DNA from: an uncultured Lachnospiraceae bacterium
GTDB taxonomy: Bacteria; Bacillota; Clostridia; Lachnospirales; Lachnospiraceae
Assembly: GCA_946546945.1 (NCBI GenBank)
Contig: CAMNOU010000002.1
Coordinates: forward strand, 124,001-188,000
Length of the DNA: 64,000 bases
Reading direction: 5' to 3'
The notes below the pieces were generated by a model, which was not told the origin of the DNA, ran no database searches, and saw only the letters and a program-made list of their open reading frames with translations. The number at the start of each line of letters is the position of its first letter. Within the stretch, counting starts at the first letter, position 1. Positions 42,144 to 50,287 of the stretch are shown piece after piece. The position numbers and the translations under genes are program-made.

Positions 42144-42193
42144 AAAAAAGGTGCGCTGTCTCCGTAAGAACAGGAGACTGCGCACCTTTTTTG
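42144..42193. terminator. Strong bidirectional terminator
   Basis: AAAAAAGGTGCGC-T-GTCTCC pairs with GGAGAC-T-GCGCACCTTTTTT, a stem of 19 pairs with one T-T mismatch. It lies between the convergent murF and plsC genes. Confidence 0.93.
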
Positions 42194-42203
42194 TACCTCT
42201 TTT

Positions 42204-42935
42204 TTAAAGAAGTTCCCGGTTTTTTTCAAGTATCCCGGCAATCACATCATGTGTGATCGCGCCAAGCGCCTTTTTCTCTTCCCGGGAAAGTTCGTTCGGC
42301 CAGATTGGATCTCCGTATTCCAGGATAACATGTGTGGGTTTCACGATCGGCATATGATCCAGCAGGATGCGTCGGGTATCTGAAATGGCAACCGGAATCA
42401 CCGGACATCCGGTCTTTTCCGCTATCTTCATGCTTCCTTCCTTGAATTCTCCCAGGCTGCTGTCCTTTCCTCTGGTCCCTTCCGGGAAAATACAGATGGA
42501 AATGCCGTTTTTGACATATTCGATGGCTTTCAGGATCACCTTCAGGCTCTGCTTCATATCACCGCGTTTCAGGAAAAGGCAGTAGAGCCGGCGCATCCAG
42601 ATGTTTAGAAGGGGAACTTTTTCGATGTCATCCTTTGCGATGTATCCCGTCAGTCCCGGGCACAGTGCGTAGGAGATAATAATATCAAAATAGCTGTTGT
42701 GATTGGCTGCATAAAGAACGGGCTGGTCTGCCGGCACTTTCTCGTGTCCGATAACCGTCAGCTTTACTCCGCATATTCTGCAGATGACACGAAAGGCCCA
42801 TTGCACGATCCGCAGACTGGAAAGATCCCTCTTCGCAGGATTTTTCTTTCCGATCAGGTATTCGATTCCAAGGACAGGAATCCCCAGGATCAGAAAACAG
42901 ATGGCAAACAAAACAGCACAAATAAATCTCAACAT
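42204..42935 (-). CDS. plsC: 1-acyl-sn-glycerol-3-phosphate acyltransferase
   Basis: 243-residue membrane-bound acyltransferase that makes phosphatidate. An N-terminal hydrophobic helix (about 1-25) is followed by the catalytic NHNSYFD (H-x4-D), then MRRLYCLFLKRGD, the glycerol-phosphate motif FPEGTRGKD and VIPVAISDTRR. A GGAGG site lies about 10 bases before the ATG. It is monocistronic with its own promoter. The product phosphatidate could be the substrate lipid for ether or vinyl-ether modification, but nothing in the sequence links it directly to the operon at 28760-35083. Confidence 0.92.
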   Translation of the reverse strand: MLRFICAVLFAICFLILGIPVLGIEYLIGKKNPAKRDLSSLRIVQWAFRVICRICGVKLTVIGHEKVPADQPVLYAANHNSYFDIIISYALCPGLTGYIAKDDIEKVPLLNIWMRRLYCLFLKRGDMKQSLKVILKAIEYVKNGISICIFPEGTRGKDSSLGEFKEGSMKIAEKTGCPVIPVAISDTRRILLDHMPIVKPTHVILEYGDPIWPNELSREEKKALGAITHDVIAGILEKNRELL

Positions 42936-42955
42936 ACAATGTTTCCTCCAGAGTG

Positions 42956-42984
42956 ATTATCATATCTTTAATAAAATACCACAA
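42956..42984 (-). promoter_or_regulatory. Promoter of plsC
   Basis: On the minus strand TTGTGG (42979-42984) and GATAAT (42956-42961) are 17 bases apart. Confidence 0.6.
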
Positions 42985-43143
42985 TTCCTGAATGATTTGT
43001 ATAGGAACTTTCTTTTTTTTCAATATTCAGCGCAGGATTCCCGTGACTTCGGCCGTGGTACGAAGAGCAGAGGATAATCGTCAGATAAATTTAAAAATAA
43101 GACTGACAATTTAACTAAATATTAAAAACATTTGCAAAACGGG

Positions 43144-43172
43144 TTGACAATCAGAAAAATATCTGTTATCAT
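43144..43172 (+). promoter_or_regulatory. Promoter of an unknown RNA
   Basis: TTGACA (43144-43149) and TATCAT (43167-43172) with 17 bases between. Transcription should start near 43180, in the middle of a 770-base gap (42936-43705). The stretch 42985-43143 shows nothing else but A/T-rich sequence. Confidence 0.75.
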
Positions 43173-43179
43173 TTAACCA

Positions 43180-43513
43180 TCAAAAGAAGAGAGGTACAGT
43201 CCATTGAGATAAGTTTTCATTCGGAAGAAAAATTTTGGGAAGAGAGGTATGGTCCATTGAAATAGTCAGAAAGCGAAATCATTCATTCGAATCTCATATG
43301 AGTTTACATAGATGTAACTAAGAGGTGATGATTGTATGAAGAGCAGGGATCCTTAGCAGACGAACCAAAATCTATCAAAGGAGGTACGGTCCGAAAAAAA
43401 CTTAATTCTTCAATCAAAATCTAAGAAAGCAGAAGGTGTAGACAATGAAATTACTGGAACTTCATTAGGGACCCGGTCGAGAGGGAAAAGAATCGGCCGG
43501 GTTTCTATTTTTG
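43180..43513 (+). ncRNA. Candidate non-coding RNA with three GAGGTAYRGTCC boxes and tiny ORFs
   Basis: A promoter at 43144-43172 and a terminator at 43471-43513 frame about 330 bases without a normal gene. GAGGTAYRGTCC occurs at 43191-43202, 43244-43255 and 43381-43392. The first two copies continue with ATTGARATA, so about 25 bases are duplicated. Each box contains a Shine-Dalgarno-like AGAGAGG or AAAGGAGG. Tiny frames exist: MKSRDP (43336-43356, after AGAGGTGAT) and MKLLELH (43445-43468), the latter ending directly before the terminator. I do not recognise a known RNA family. It could be a regulatory RNA, a ribosome or regulator sponge, or a leader. Confidence 0.5.
43471..43513 (+). terminator. 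Terminator of the candidate RNA
   Basis: ACCCGGTCG (43471-43479) pairs with CGGCCGGGT (43494-43502; one G-T pair), followed by TTCTATTTTTG. Confidence 0.75.
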
Positions 43514-43598
43514 TGTGCAGAATTATTTTCCCCAGAAAGGGCATACTGGAAGCATAAGCATTTTTATTTGCTTGTTCACAAAATGTTCACAAAAATTA

Positions 43599-43640
43599 TT
43601 AGCACTCCCTATTGACGAGTGCTAATATATGTGCTATAAC
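43599..43640 (+). promoter_or_regulatory. CIRCE operator (HrcA) and hsp20 promoter
   Basis: TTAGCACTC-N9-GAGTGCTAA at 43599-43625 is a perfect CIRCE element, the binding site of the heat-shock repressor HrcA. The promoter TTGACG (43612-43617) and TATAAC (43635-43640) with 17 bases between overlaps it, so bound HrcA blocks the -35. Confidence 0.93.
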
Positions 43641-43705
43641 GTATATAACAAATAAAACAAATAACACAGAGCGAAAGCCATGTGAGAGAAATGGAGGAAA
43701 TGATT

Positions 43706-44149
43706 ATGTTGATGCCTAGTATTTTTGGAGAAGATTTATTTGACAGCTTTTTTGATGATTTTGCACGTCCGGTACGGAATTTCGCCAGACTCAGCACACC
43801 GTCCGCGAGTGTGATGCGGACAGATGTGAAAGAGACCGAGACAGGCTTTGAACTGGACATCGATCTTCCGGGATATAAGAAAGAGGATGTTCAGGCAGAA
43901 CTGAAGGACGGGTATCTGACCATTTCGGCAAGTACCGGTTCGAACAGGGATGAGAAGGATGAGAAGGGCAGATATATCCGCAGAGAAAGATATGTCGGAT
44001 CCTGCAGCAGAAGCTTTTATGTAGGAGAAGAGATCGGACAGGAGGATATCAAGGCAAAATTTGAGGATGGTATCTTAAAGATATCCGTTCCGAAAAAGGA
44101 GCAGAAGCCTGAGGTAGAAGAAAAGAAATATATCTCGATTGAGGGATAA
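43706..44149 (+). CDS. Hsp20 small heat-shock protein
   Basis: 147-residue alpha-crystallin-domain chaperone that holds unfolding proteins. The start MLMPSIFGEDLFDSFFDDF is typical of clostridial Hsp18/Hsp20. The crystallin domain begins near VMRTDVKETETGFELDIDLPG and ends with the GILKISVPK motif. I choose the ATG at 43706 because GGAGG lies 8 bases upstream; the frame is open to a GTG at 43682. The CIRCE element directly upstream indicates control by HrcA, notable because many small heat-shock genes use other regulators. Confidence 0.93.
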   Translation: MLMPSIFGEDLFDSFFDDFARPVRNFARLSTPSASVMRTDVKETETGFELDIDLPGYKKEDVQAELKDGYLTISASTGSNRDEKDEKGRYIRRERYVGSCSRSFYVGEEIGQEDIKAKFEDGILKISVPKKEQKPEVEEKKYISIEG

Positions 44150-44205
44150 GCATAAAGCAGAAACAGGCTGCGGAATCGCGGCGCAGGCTGAGGTAAAGCG
44201 ACAGG

Positions 44206-44257
44206 GGTGGGAATGTGAATGATCTTCGATGATTGGATGCATTCCCACCTTGTTTTT
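44206..44257 (+). terminator. Terminator after hsp20
   Basis: GGTGGGAATG (44206-44215) pairs perfectly with CATTCCCACC (44240-44249), followed by TTGTTTTT. Confidence 0.88.
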
Positions 44258-44268
44258 CGGGAAGTGTC

Positions 44269-44325
44269 ATCTCAGTGGGAGATTGGACCCCCACTGAGAT
44301 AAACGCTCCGCGAACGAGACTTGAA
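44269..44325. repeat. Dispersed intergenic repeat, copy B (short form)
   Basis: ATCTCAGTGGG pairs with CCCACTGAGAT (44269-44279 and 44290-44300). AAACGCTCCGCGAA and ACGAGACTTGAA follow. The first half equals copies A and C and the last part equals the end of copy C; the middle of C is missing here. Confidence 0.7.
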
Positions 44326-44351
44326 TTTGATGGAAAGAAGGAGGTGACAGT

Positions 44352-45320
44352 ATGAACAGCAGGAATCTGTATTCCATCCTGGGCGTGCCGAAGGATGCGG
44401 ATGAAAAAGAACTGAAGCGGGCTTACCGGAAGCTGGCCAAGAAATATCATCCGGATACAAATCAGGGAAATGTTTCGGCGGAACAGAAGTTTAAAGAGGT
44501 GACCGAAGCTTATGATATTCTGTCGGATCCGGAAAAGAGAAAACTGTATGATCAGTTCGGCATGGCTGCTTTTGACGGCAGCATGGGGGATCCTTCGGCA
44601 TGGCAGGCACAGTCCGGAAACGGATATGAAGATTTTTTCAAAGGAGACAGAGGATATACACAATATCATTTTCATACCGGCGGCAGCGATGATATGGATG
44701 ACATACTGCATGATTTCTTTGGCGGAATGTTTCATGGATACGGCGCAAAAAGATCTGCGCAGAGATCTTTTGCCGGGGAGGATCTGCACGCGGAGATTAC
44801 CATTCGTTTTGAAGAGGCGGCATTCGGCTGCGATAAAGTGATTACGATTGACGGCAGCAGGAAGGAACAGCTGCAGGTTCATATTCCGGCCGGAATTAAT
44901 GAGGGACAGAGCGTGCGCCTGAAAGGAAAGGGATATTCCGGAACAAATGGCGGAAAAGAAGGCGATCTGCTGCTGAAGGTGCATATACAGGAAAGTCCGT
45001 TCTTTGAGCGCAGAGGGCAGGATGTTTATACGAAAGCCTCCATCCCCTTCACCACGGCGGCTCTGGGCGGGGAAGCGACATTCCGCACACTGTACGGGAT
45101 GGTTCAGTGCCATGTCCCTGCAGGAACGCAGTCGGGCGGAAAGATACGTCTGAAGCAGAAGGGAATCGTTTCCATGAAAGAACCTTCGCAAAAAGGTGAT
45201 GAATATGTTATCATACAGATAGAGGTTCCGAAAAATCTGTCTGAACAGGAAAGGGCTGCGATTGAGCGGCTGAGGGAGGTTCAGAGAGGGCATGGAAGAC
45301 AGAACCGCAGAGCAAGTTAA
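44352..45320 (+). CDS. DnaJ-type co-chaperone without zinc finger (CbpA-like)
   Basis: 322 residues. The J domain (3-70) has the DnaK-activating HPD in KKYHPDTNQG. The linker is Gly/Asp/His-rich. Two C-terminal substrate-binding beta domains follow (from EITIRFEEAAFGCDKVITI). The four Cys repeats of true DnaJ are absent, so this is a type II (CbpA-like) protein. An AAGGAGGTGACAG site precedes. It stands after hsp20, but a terminator and a repeat lie between, so read-through or a hidden promoter must supply transcription. It likely works with DnaK encoded elsewhere. Confidence 0.9.
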   Translation: MNSRNLYSILGVPKDADEKELKRAYRKLAKKYHPDTNQGNVSAEQKFKEVTEAYDILSDPEKRKLYDQFGMAAFDGSMGDPSAWQAQSGNGYEDFFKGDRGYTQYHFHTGGSDDMDDILHDFFGGMFHGYGAKRSAQRSFAGEDLHAEITIRFEEAAFGCDKVITIDGSRKEQLQVHIPAGINEGQSVRLKGKGYSGTNGGKEGDLLLKVHIQESPFFERRGQDVYTKASIPFTTAALGGEATFRTLYGMVQCHVPAGTQSGGKIRLKQKGIVSMKEPSQKGDEYVIIQIEVPKNLSEQERAAIERLREVQRGHGRQNRRAS

Positions 45321-45337
45321 TTTTTCAGGAGGAAGTC

Positions 45338-45805
45338 ATGGGAAAACAGGAGTTGAGTCTGAATCATACACCGGAAAGGGTAGTTTTAAAGCCTTATGAG
45401 CATAAGACCCGGTATTATGAGACGGATCAGATGGGCATTATCCATCAGACGAATTATATGAAATGGATGGAAGAGGCCAGGATGGATATGATGGATCAGC
45501 TCGGTCTGGGCTATAAACAGATGGAGACGATGGAGATTATCAATCCGATGCTTTCGGCATCGATCGATTACAGAGGTGTCGTGCGTTTTGATGACACCAT
45601 TGTCGTTGAGACAAGGCTGACCAAGTATGACGGTGTGCTGATGGAGATGGAGTACACGATGTATGATAAGGAAACACAGGACGTGCGGGCGAAAGCGACC
45701 AGCAGCCATTGTTTTCTGAACCGGACAGGCGCCCGGATCTCTCTGAAGAGAGTCTATCCGGAACTGGATACGAGGTTTTTCGAATTTAAAAATGAAGGTG
45801 TTTAA
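45338..45805 (+). CDS. Hotdog-fold acyl-CoA thioesterase (YbgC/4HBT-like)
   Basis: 155-residue hotdog thioesterase. The 4-hydroxybenzoyl-CoA-thioesterase-type motif is YYETDQMGIIHQTNYMKWMEEAR, given as a span at about 24-46, where Asp is the catalytic residue. VYPELDTRFFEF ends the protein. Such enzymes cleave short or medium acyl-CoA or acyl-carrier thioesters. It begins 17 bases after the DnaJ-like gene behind AGGAGG. No link between thioesterase and chaperone function is evident. Confidence 0.88.
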   Translation: MGKQELSLNHTPERVVLKPYEHKTRYYETDQMGIIHQTNYMKWMEEARMDMMDQLGLGYKQMETMEIINPMLSASIDYRGVVRFDDTIVVETRLTKYDGVLMEMEYTMYDKETQDVRAKATSSHCFLNRTGARISLKRVYPELDTRFFEFKNEGV

Positions 45806-45920
45806 TTTTTGTTCAGGAACGGTAATTTTTTAAATGTCAATACTTTAATTTGATTTTATTTATGATAATATGTTGTAGGTGAGTGATTTCACAAATACAA
45901 TATATAGGGGTGTTGACATT

Positions 45921-46163
45921 ATGGAGAAAGACATAAAGCTTGTTGCGCGTTATCGGTATCAGGATGGTTATTTTATAGAGGTATCACAGGAGAATTCGGC
46001 CATCGCGGGGCGGGATTACTGGCTTTGCAGCCGGAAACAGCCAAAGAAGCTGTTTATGTTCAGCAGTCCGTATAAAAATCAGCGCAACGAAGAAAAACTG
46101 ATTCTTCAGCACATTCGTGAGAGTGTCAGGAAGTATGAAGAACCGGTTCTTATGAGGGCTTAA
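45921..46163 (+). CDS. Small conserved-looking basic protein, unknown
   Basis: 80 residues from ATG at 45921 (MEKDIKLVARYRYQDGYF), preceded by AGGGGTG at 8 bases. The frame is open further up to 45879, but that part has no site. It is rich in aromatic and basic residues and has one Cys (WLCSRKQPKK). No membrane helix or signal is visible and I recognise no domain. A TATGATAAT sequence about 50 bases upstream may be its -10. The gene ends before a perfect terminator, so it seems to be expressed alone. Confidence 0.6.
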   Translation: MEKDIKLVARYRYQDGYFIEVSQENSAIAGRDYWLCSRKQPKKLFMFSSPYKNQRNEEKLILQHIRESVRKYEEPVLMRA

Positions 46164-46200
46164 GAAAGGGAACGCTTTCTGTTTATAGATTCAGATATTC

Positions 46201-46239
46201 AATAAGGTCACACGGGTTTGTTTTCCGTGTGACCTTATT
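46201..46239. terminator. Terminator before the sulfate transport operon
   Basis: A perfect 15-base stem, AATAAGGTCACACGG with CCGTGTGACCTTATT, with A/T ends on both sides. Confidence 0.9.
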
Positions 46240-46297
46240 TTGGGTTTTGGAAAAACATGGGTCAATTGTCATTTGAGTTTGAAATGAAAGAATGGAA

Positions 46298-46326
46298 TTG
46301 TTATTTTAATTGCAGACATGTATAAT
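46298..46326 (+). promoter_or_regulatory. Promoter of the sulfate transport operon
   Basis: TTGTTA (46298-46303) and TATAAT (46321-46326) with 17 bases between, about 30 bases before the start codon. AATTG elements around 46265 and 46295-46311 are A/T-rich and might bind a regulator. Confidence 0.7.
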
Positions 46327-46354
46327 GTAAGAATAATCAGTCAGGAGGACTTAG

Positions 46355-47398
46355 ATGATGCATTTAAATAAGACGAAAACCGTTTTTCTGGCAGGAATCA
46401 TCGGGGGAATGCTTTTGTCGATGACAGGCTGTCAGGGTTCTTCCGTCACAGCCGCGGATTCTGCAGGTGCAGAACCGATTCAGATTACCAATGTTTCCTA
46501 TGATCCGACCAGGGAACTGTATGCCGCATATAATGAGGCATTTGCATCCCATTATAAAGAGGAGACGGGAAAAGAGATAGAAGTCATTCAGTCGCACGGA
46601 GGATCCGCTTCGCAGGCCCGCTCAGTGATCGAGGGCGCGGACGCGGATGTGGTGACGCTGGCGCTGGCGCACGATATTACACTGATCGAGAAGGCTGGAC
46701 TGATTGAAGAAGGCTGGAGCGATGAGTTCAGCCTGGATTCTTCGCCTTATACATCTGCCATCGTATTTCTTGTGCGGACAGGCAATCCGAAAAATATCCG
46801 GGACTGGGATGATCTGACGGCTCCCGGTGTGGAGATTATTAATCCCGACCCGAAGAGCAGCGGAGGTGCCTGCTGGAATTTCCTGGCAGCCTGGAATTAC
46901 GCGGACAGGAAATATGGGGGCGATGAAGAAAAAATCAGGGAGTTTGAGCATTCGCTTTACGGGAATGTCACTGTCATGGATTCCGGCGCAAGGGGAGCGA
47001 CAACGACCTTTGTGGAGAACGGTCAGGGAGATGTGCTGATCGCGTGGGAGAATGAGGCACTGCAGACAATGTCTGAACACCCGGATGAATTTGAAATCAT
47101 TTCTCCGAGTGTCAGCATTCTTGCGCAGCCAAGCGTAGCGGTTGTAGATGAAAACGTGAATAAGGACGGAACGCAGGATGCAGCGCGGGAATACCTTTCC
47201 TATCTTTATTCGGATGAGGCGCAGCAGATCATTGCAGAGTATGGATATCGCCCGTCTAATGAGGAAATTCTGAAGCAATATGCCGATAAGTTTGATCTGA
47301 ATATGAATCTTTGCACCATTCAGGATTTCGGCGGCTGGGATGCTGCCTACGAGAAATATTTTGTTGATGGCGCAGTTTTTGACGAAATCTATCAATAA
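46355..47398 (+). CDS. Sulfate/thiosulfate ABC transporter binding lipoprotein
   Basis: 347 residues. A lipoprotein signal peptide ends in LLSMTGC (Cys about 26), so the mature protein is anchored outside. The body is a periplasmic-type sulfate-binding protein (Sbp/CysP): ITNVSYDPTRELYAAYNEAF, QSHGGSASQARSVIEGADAD, NPDPKSSGGACWNFLAAW and GARGATTTFVENGQGDVLIAWENEA all match the family. It captures sulfate or thiosulfate for the CysTWA importer encoded next. AGGAGGAC lies before ATG-ATG. Sulfate and thiosulfate cannot be told apart by eye. Confidence 0.93.
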   Translation: MMHLNKTKTVFLAGIIGGMLLSMTGCQGSSVTAADSAGAEPIQITNVSYDPTRELYAAYNEAFASHYKEETGKEIEVIQSHGGSASQARSVIEGADADVVTLALAHDITLIEKAGLIEEGWSDEFSLDSSPYTSAIVFLVRTGNPKNIRDWDDLTAPGVEIINPDPKSSGGACWNFLAAWNYADRKYGGDEEKIREFEHSLYGNVTVMDSGARGATTTFVENGQGDVLIAWENEALQTMSEHPDEFEIISPSVSILAQPSVAVVDENVNKDGTQDAAREYLSYLYSDEAQQIIAEYGYRPSNEEILKQYADKFDLNMNLCTIQDFGGWDAAYEKYFVDGAVFDEIYQ

Positions 47399-47417
47399 CA
47401 GGGGAATGTAAACGAAA

Positions 47418-48266
47418 GTGAAAGCTGTAAAACGAAGGATGAAACATGGCCGCGTCATTCCGGGGTTCGGACTGACGATGGGAATAACAATTGCAATGCT
47501 TTCCTCACTGATTCTGATACCGCTCGCGTCGGTGTTTGTATATGCATTTCGAATGACGCCGTCTGAGTTCTGGAATGCCGTGACGCAGCCGAATGTGCTG
47601 TATGCATTCCGGACCAGCCTGGTCAGTGCGCTGGCAGCAGCCTTGATCAACAGTGTATTTGGCGTTATTCTTGCCTGGATTCTGGTGCGTTATGATTTTT
47701 GGGGAAAGCGGATCCTGGACGGTCTGATCGAGCTGCCGTTCGCTCTGCCGACGGCAGTGGCCGGCATTACATTATCGAAGATGTATTCAACGACCGGGTT
47801 TCCCGGAAGACTGCTCGCCCGGCTGGGAATCGAGGTGTCCTATACACATCTGGGGCTGATCGTGGCTCTTGTATTTGTCGGGATCCCTTTTGTTGTGCGT
47901 TCGATTCAGCCGGTGCTGGAAAAGCTGGACGCACAGTATGAGGAGGCGGCCTGTATACTGGGGGCGGACCGGAGACAAACTTTTTTCAGGGTCATCCTGC
48001 CGGAACTGCGGCCGGCTCTGCTGACCGGTTTCGGACTGGCATTTGCCAGGGGGATCGGAGAGTACGGAAGCGTCATCTATATTTCCGGAAACAGTGTCAA
48101 GGAACATACACAGGTGGTTTCCTACATCATTATGCAGAAGTTAAATTATGTGGATTATGAGGGGGCCACGGCGATTGCGCTGGTCCTTCTGATTATATCT
48201 TTTGTGCTGCTTCTTGTGATCAATATACTGCAGGTACATCAGTCGCGGCGAACGAATAATGTTTAG
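47418..48266 (+). CDS. cysT: Sulfate ABC transporter permease CysT
   Basis: 282-residue inner-membrane permease with about six helices. The ATPase-contact EAA loop is EEAACILGADRRQTFFRVILPELRPAL (span at about 173-199). Helices PTAVAGITLS and RGIGEYGSVIYISG are family marks. The chosen GTG start has a weak site; a Met at 47439 is a possible alternative. Forms the membrane channel with CysW. Second gene of the operon. Confidence 0.93.
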   Translation: MKAVKRRMKHGRVIPGFGLTMGITIAMLSSLILIPLASVFVYAFRMTPSEFWNAVTQPNVLYAFRTSLVSALAAALINSVFGVILAWILVRYDFWGKRILDGLIELPFALPTAVAGITLSKMYSTTGFPGRLLARLGIEVSYTHLGLIVALVFVGIPFVVRSIQPVLEKLDAQYEEAACILGADRRQTFFRVILPELRPALLTGFGLAFARGIGEYGSVIYISGNSVKEHTQVVSYIIMQKLNYVDYEGATAIALVLLIISFVLLLVINILQVHQSRRTNNV

Positions 48267-48280
48267 GAGGAGCGGGTTTC

Positions 48281-49135
48281 ATGAATGAGCAGAAGAAAAA
48301 AAATAAGACCCGGGCGGTTCTGATCGTGATCGGGGTGCTCTTTGTCGTGGTCATGCTGGTACTGCCGCTGATTTCCGTGGTCGCTAATTCCCTGAAAGAG
48401 GGACTGCAGTATTATTTTGAGGCGCTGAATACGGAATATGTGCACAGCGCCCTTCGGGTAACGCTTCTGGCAACTGTGATTTCCGTGGCTGTGAACACCT
48501 TCTTCGGCATTATGGCAGCCTGGCTGATCACAAAGTTTTCCTTTCCGGGGAAACAGATTCTGGCTACACTGATTGATATTCCTTTTTCCATCTCGCCGGT
48601 CATCGCAGGTCTCGCCTTCGTCATGACCTTCGGACGTCTGGGATGGGCATATCCTGTGATTGACGGGATCAACCGGCTTTTCGGAACGGATGTCCGCGTT
48701 GTGTTCGCATTGCCGGGCGTCGTGCTGGCAACCATTTTTGTCACCTTCCCGTTCGTATCCAGAGAGCTGATTCCTGTGATGAATGCGGAGGGCAATGCTG
48801 AGGAGGAAGCGGCAGCCCTGATGGGGGCAAGAGGCTTCCGGATATTCAGAAAGATTACCTTTCCGCAGATCAAATGGGCGCTGATGTACGGCATCATTCT
48901 TTGTACAGCGCGTGCGCTGGGGGAGTTCGGCGCAGTCAATGCGCTTTCCAAAACCAGGGGACAGACCTTTACGCTGCCGCTGGAGATCGATGCCCTGTAT
49001 CTTTCCGGATCCGCCGATTCGATAACGGCGGCATTCGCAGTATCTTCGGTGCTGGTCATTCTTGCGGTCCTTGTACTGATCCTGCGCAATATTCTGGAAT
49101 TCCGCGCAAAGAAGACGGGCGAAAAGGAGCTGTAA
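48281..49135 (+). CDS. cysW: Sulfate ABC transporter permease CysW
   Basis: 284-residue permease pairing with CysT. The first helix is after KKKNKTRAVLIVIGVLF, with about six helices in total. The EAA loop is AEEEAAALMGARGFRIFRKITFPQ (about 172-195), then TARALGEFGAVNALS. An AGGAGG site precedes the ATG. The gene ends seven bases before cysA, so the three transport genes are tightly linked. Confidence 0.93.
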   Translation: MNEQKKKNKTRAVLIVIGVLFVVVMLVLPLISVVANSLKEGLQYYFEALNTEYVHSALRVTLLATVISVAVNTFFGIMAAWLITKFSFPGKQILATLIDIPFSISPVIAGLAFVMTFGRLGWAYPVIDGINRLFGTDVRVVFALPGVVLATIFVTFPFVSRELIPVMNAEGNAEEEAAALMGARGFRIFRKITFPQIKWALMYGIILCTARALGEFGAVNALSKTRGQTFTLPLEIDALYLSGSADSITAAFAVSSVLVILAVLVLILRNILEFRAKKTGEKEL

Positions 49136-49141
49136 ATCGTT

Positions 49142-50254
49142 ATGTATGTGGAATTGAAGTCAATTAATAAAAAATACGGAAATTTTCAGGCTGCAAAAGA
49201 GATCAGTTTTCAAATTGAAAAGGGAAGTCTTGCAGCTCTTCTCGGACCGTCGGGAAGCGGGAAAACGACGATTCTCAGGATGATTGCCGGACTGGAGATG
49301 CCCGACAGCGGTGATATTCTGATCGCCGGGACGCGGGTCAATGATCTGGCTCCCGCAGAGCGGGGGATCGGGTTTGTTTTTCAGAATTATGCCCTGTTTC
49401 GTTACCGGACGGTCTATCAGAATATTGCCTTTGGGCTGGAATTGAAAAAAATGCCGAAGGCAGAAATCAAAGAGAGAGTCACAGAACTGATTCATCTGAT
49501 CGGGCTGGACGGCATGGAAAAGCGTTATCCCAACCAGCTTTCGGGTGGACAGCGCCAGAGAGTCGCGTTTGCCCGCGCCCTGGCTCCGAACCCGAGCCTG
49601 CTGCTTCTGGATGAACCTTTTGCCGCCATCGATGCAAAGGTGCGAAAGGAACTCAGAAGCTGGCTCCGCGAAATGATCTACCGTGTGGGAATCACCAGTA
49701 TTTTTGTAACACATGACCAGGATGAGGCAGTGGAAGTCGCGGATCAGATTATTGTTACGAATCACGGCAGGGTCGAGCAGGCAGGTTCGCCCAATGAAAT
49801 CTATAACAGCCCGCAGACACCGTTTGTTTCCGAGTTCGTCGGAGAGTCTACGGTCATCCGGTCCTATGACCGGCTGAAGGGCTTTGAAAAGGGAAACTAT
49901 AAGGGAGCCATCGTGCGTCCGGAATTTGTAGAAGCTTTTAAGAGCGACAACGAGAAGTTCCGGGATGTGATCGCCTTTTCACAGGAGGGAGTGATCAAAG
50001 ATATTCTGTTCCGGGGGAATACGCTGGAGGTCAGACTGGATGTAGAGGGCATTGAACTGATCACACATCGTTCTCTGGCACGCCGCCCTGTAGAAATCGG
50101 TGAAAAAATGCGCGTCATTGTTTACCGGATCTTTGCCTTTGATGACAGGAGAGCATATTTGCTGGAAAATCAGGCTCTGAAAAAGTCAAAGGCGGGGGCT
50201 TCCCATCTTGAGAACGCGCTTTATGAGGAATCCGGCACCCTATTCGGCCGGTGA
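49142..50254 (+). CDS. cysA: Sulfate/thiosulfate ABC transporter ATPase CysA
   Basis: 370-residue ABC ATPase energising CysTW. Walker A is GPSGSGKTT (about 36-44), Q-loop VFQNYALFRYRTVYQN, signature LSGGQRQR, Walker B LLLLDEPFAAID and the switch His of VTHDQDEA. The extra C-terminal TOBE-like domain (about 240-370) has MRVIVYRIFAF. Usual CysA has FRHMTVF and DEPFGALD; here FRYRTVY and DEPFAAID are small departures. The context and the binding protein support sulfate or thiosulfate. Confidence 0.92.
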   Translation: MYVELKSINKKYGNFQAAKEISFQIEKGSLAALLGPSGSGKTTILRMIAGLEMPDSGDILIAGTRVNDLAPAERGIGFVFQNYALFRYRTVYQNIAFGLELKKMPKAEIKERVTELIHLIGLDGMEKRYPNQLSGGQRQRVAFARALAPNPSLLLLDEPFAAIDAKVRKELRSWLREMIYRVGITSIFVTHDQDEAVEVADQIIVTNHGRVEQAGSPNEIYNSPQTPFVSEFVGESTVIRSYDRLKGFEKGNYKGAIVRPEFVEAFKSDNEKFRDVIAFSQEGVIKDILFRGNTLEVRLDVEGIELITHRSLARRPVEIGEKMRVIVYRIFAFDDRRAYLLENQALKKSKAGASHLENALYEESGTLFGR

Positions 50255-50287
50255 TTCCCGGTCTTGGCAGATAAAGAGGAGAACAAC

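Noticed and set aside
43180-43513. T-box or other known riboswitch in front of hsp20
   Set aside because: The AGGGTGGNACCGCG-type T-box sequence is absent, no specifier stem is seen and the unit terminates before a gene with its own promoter.
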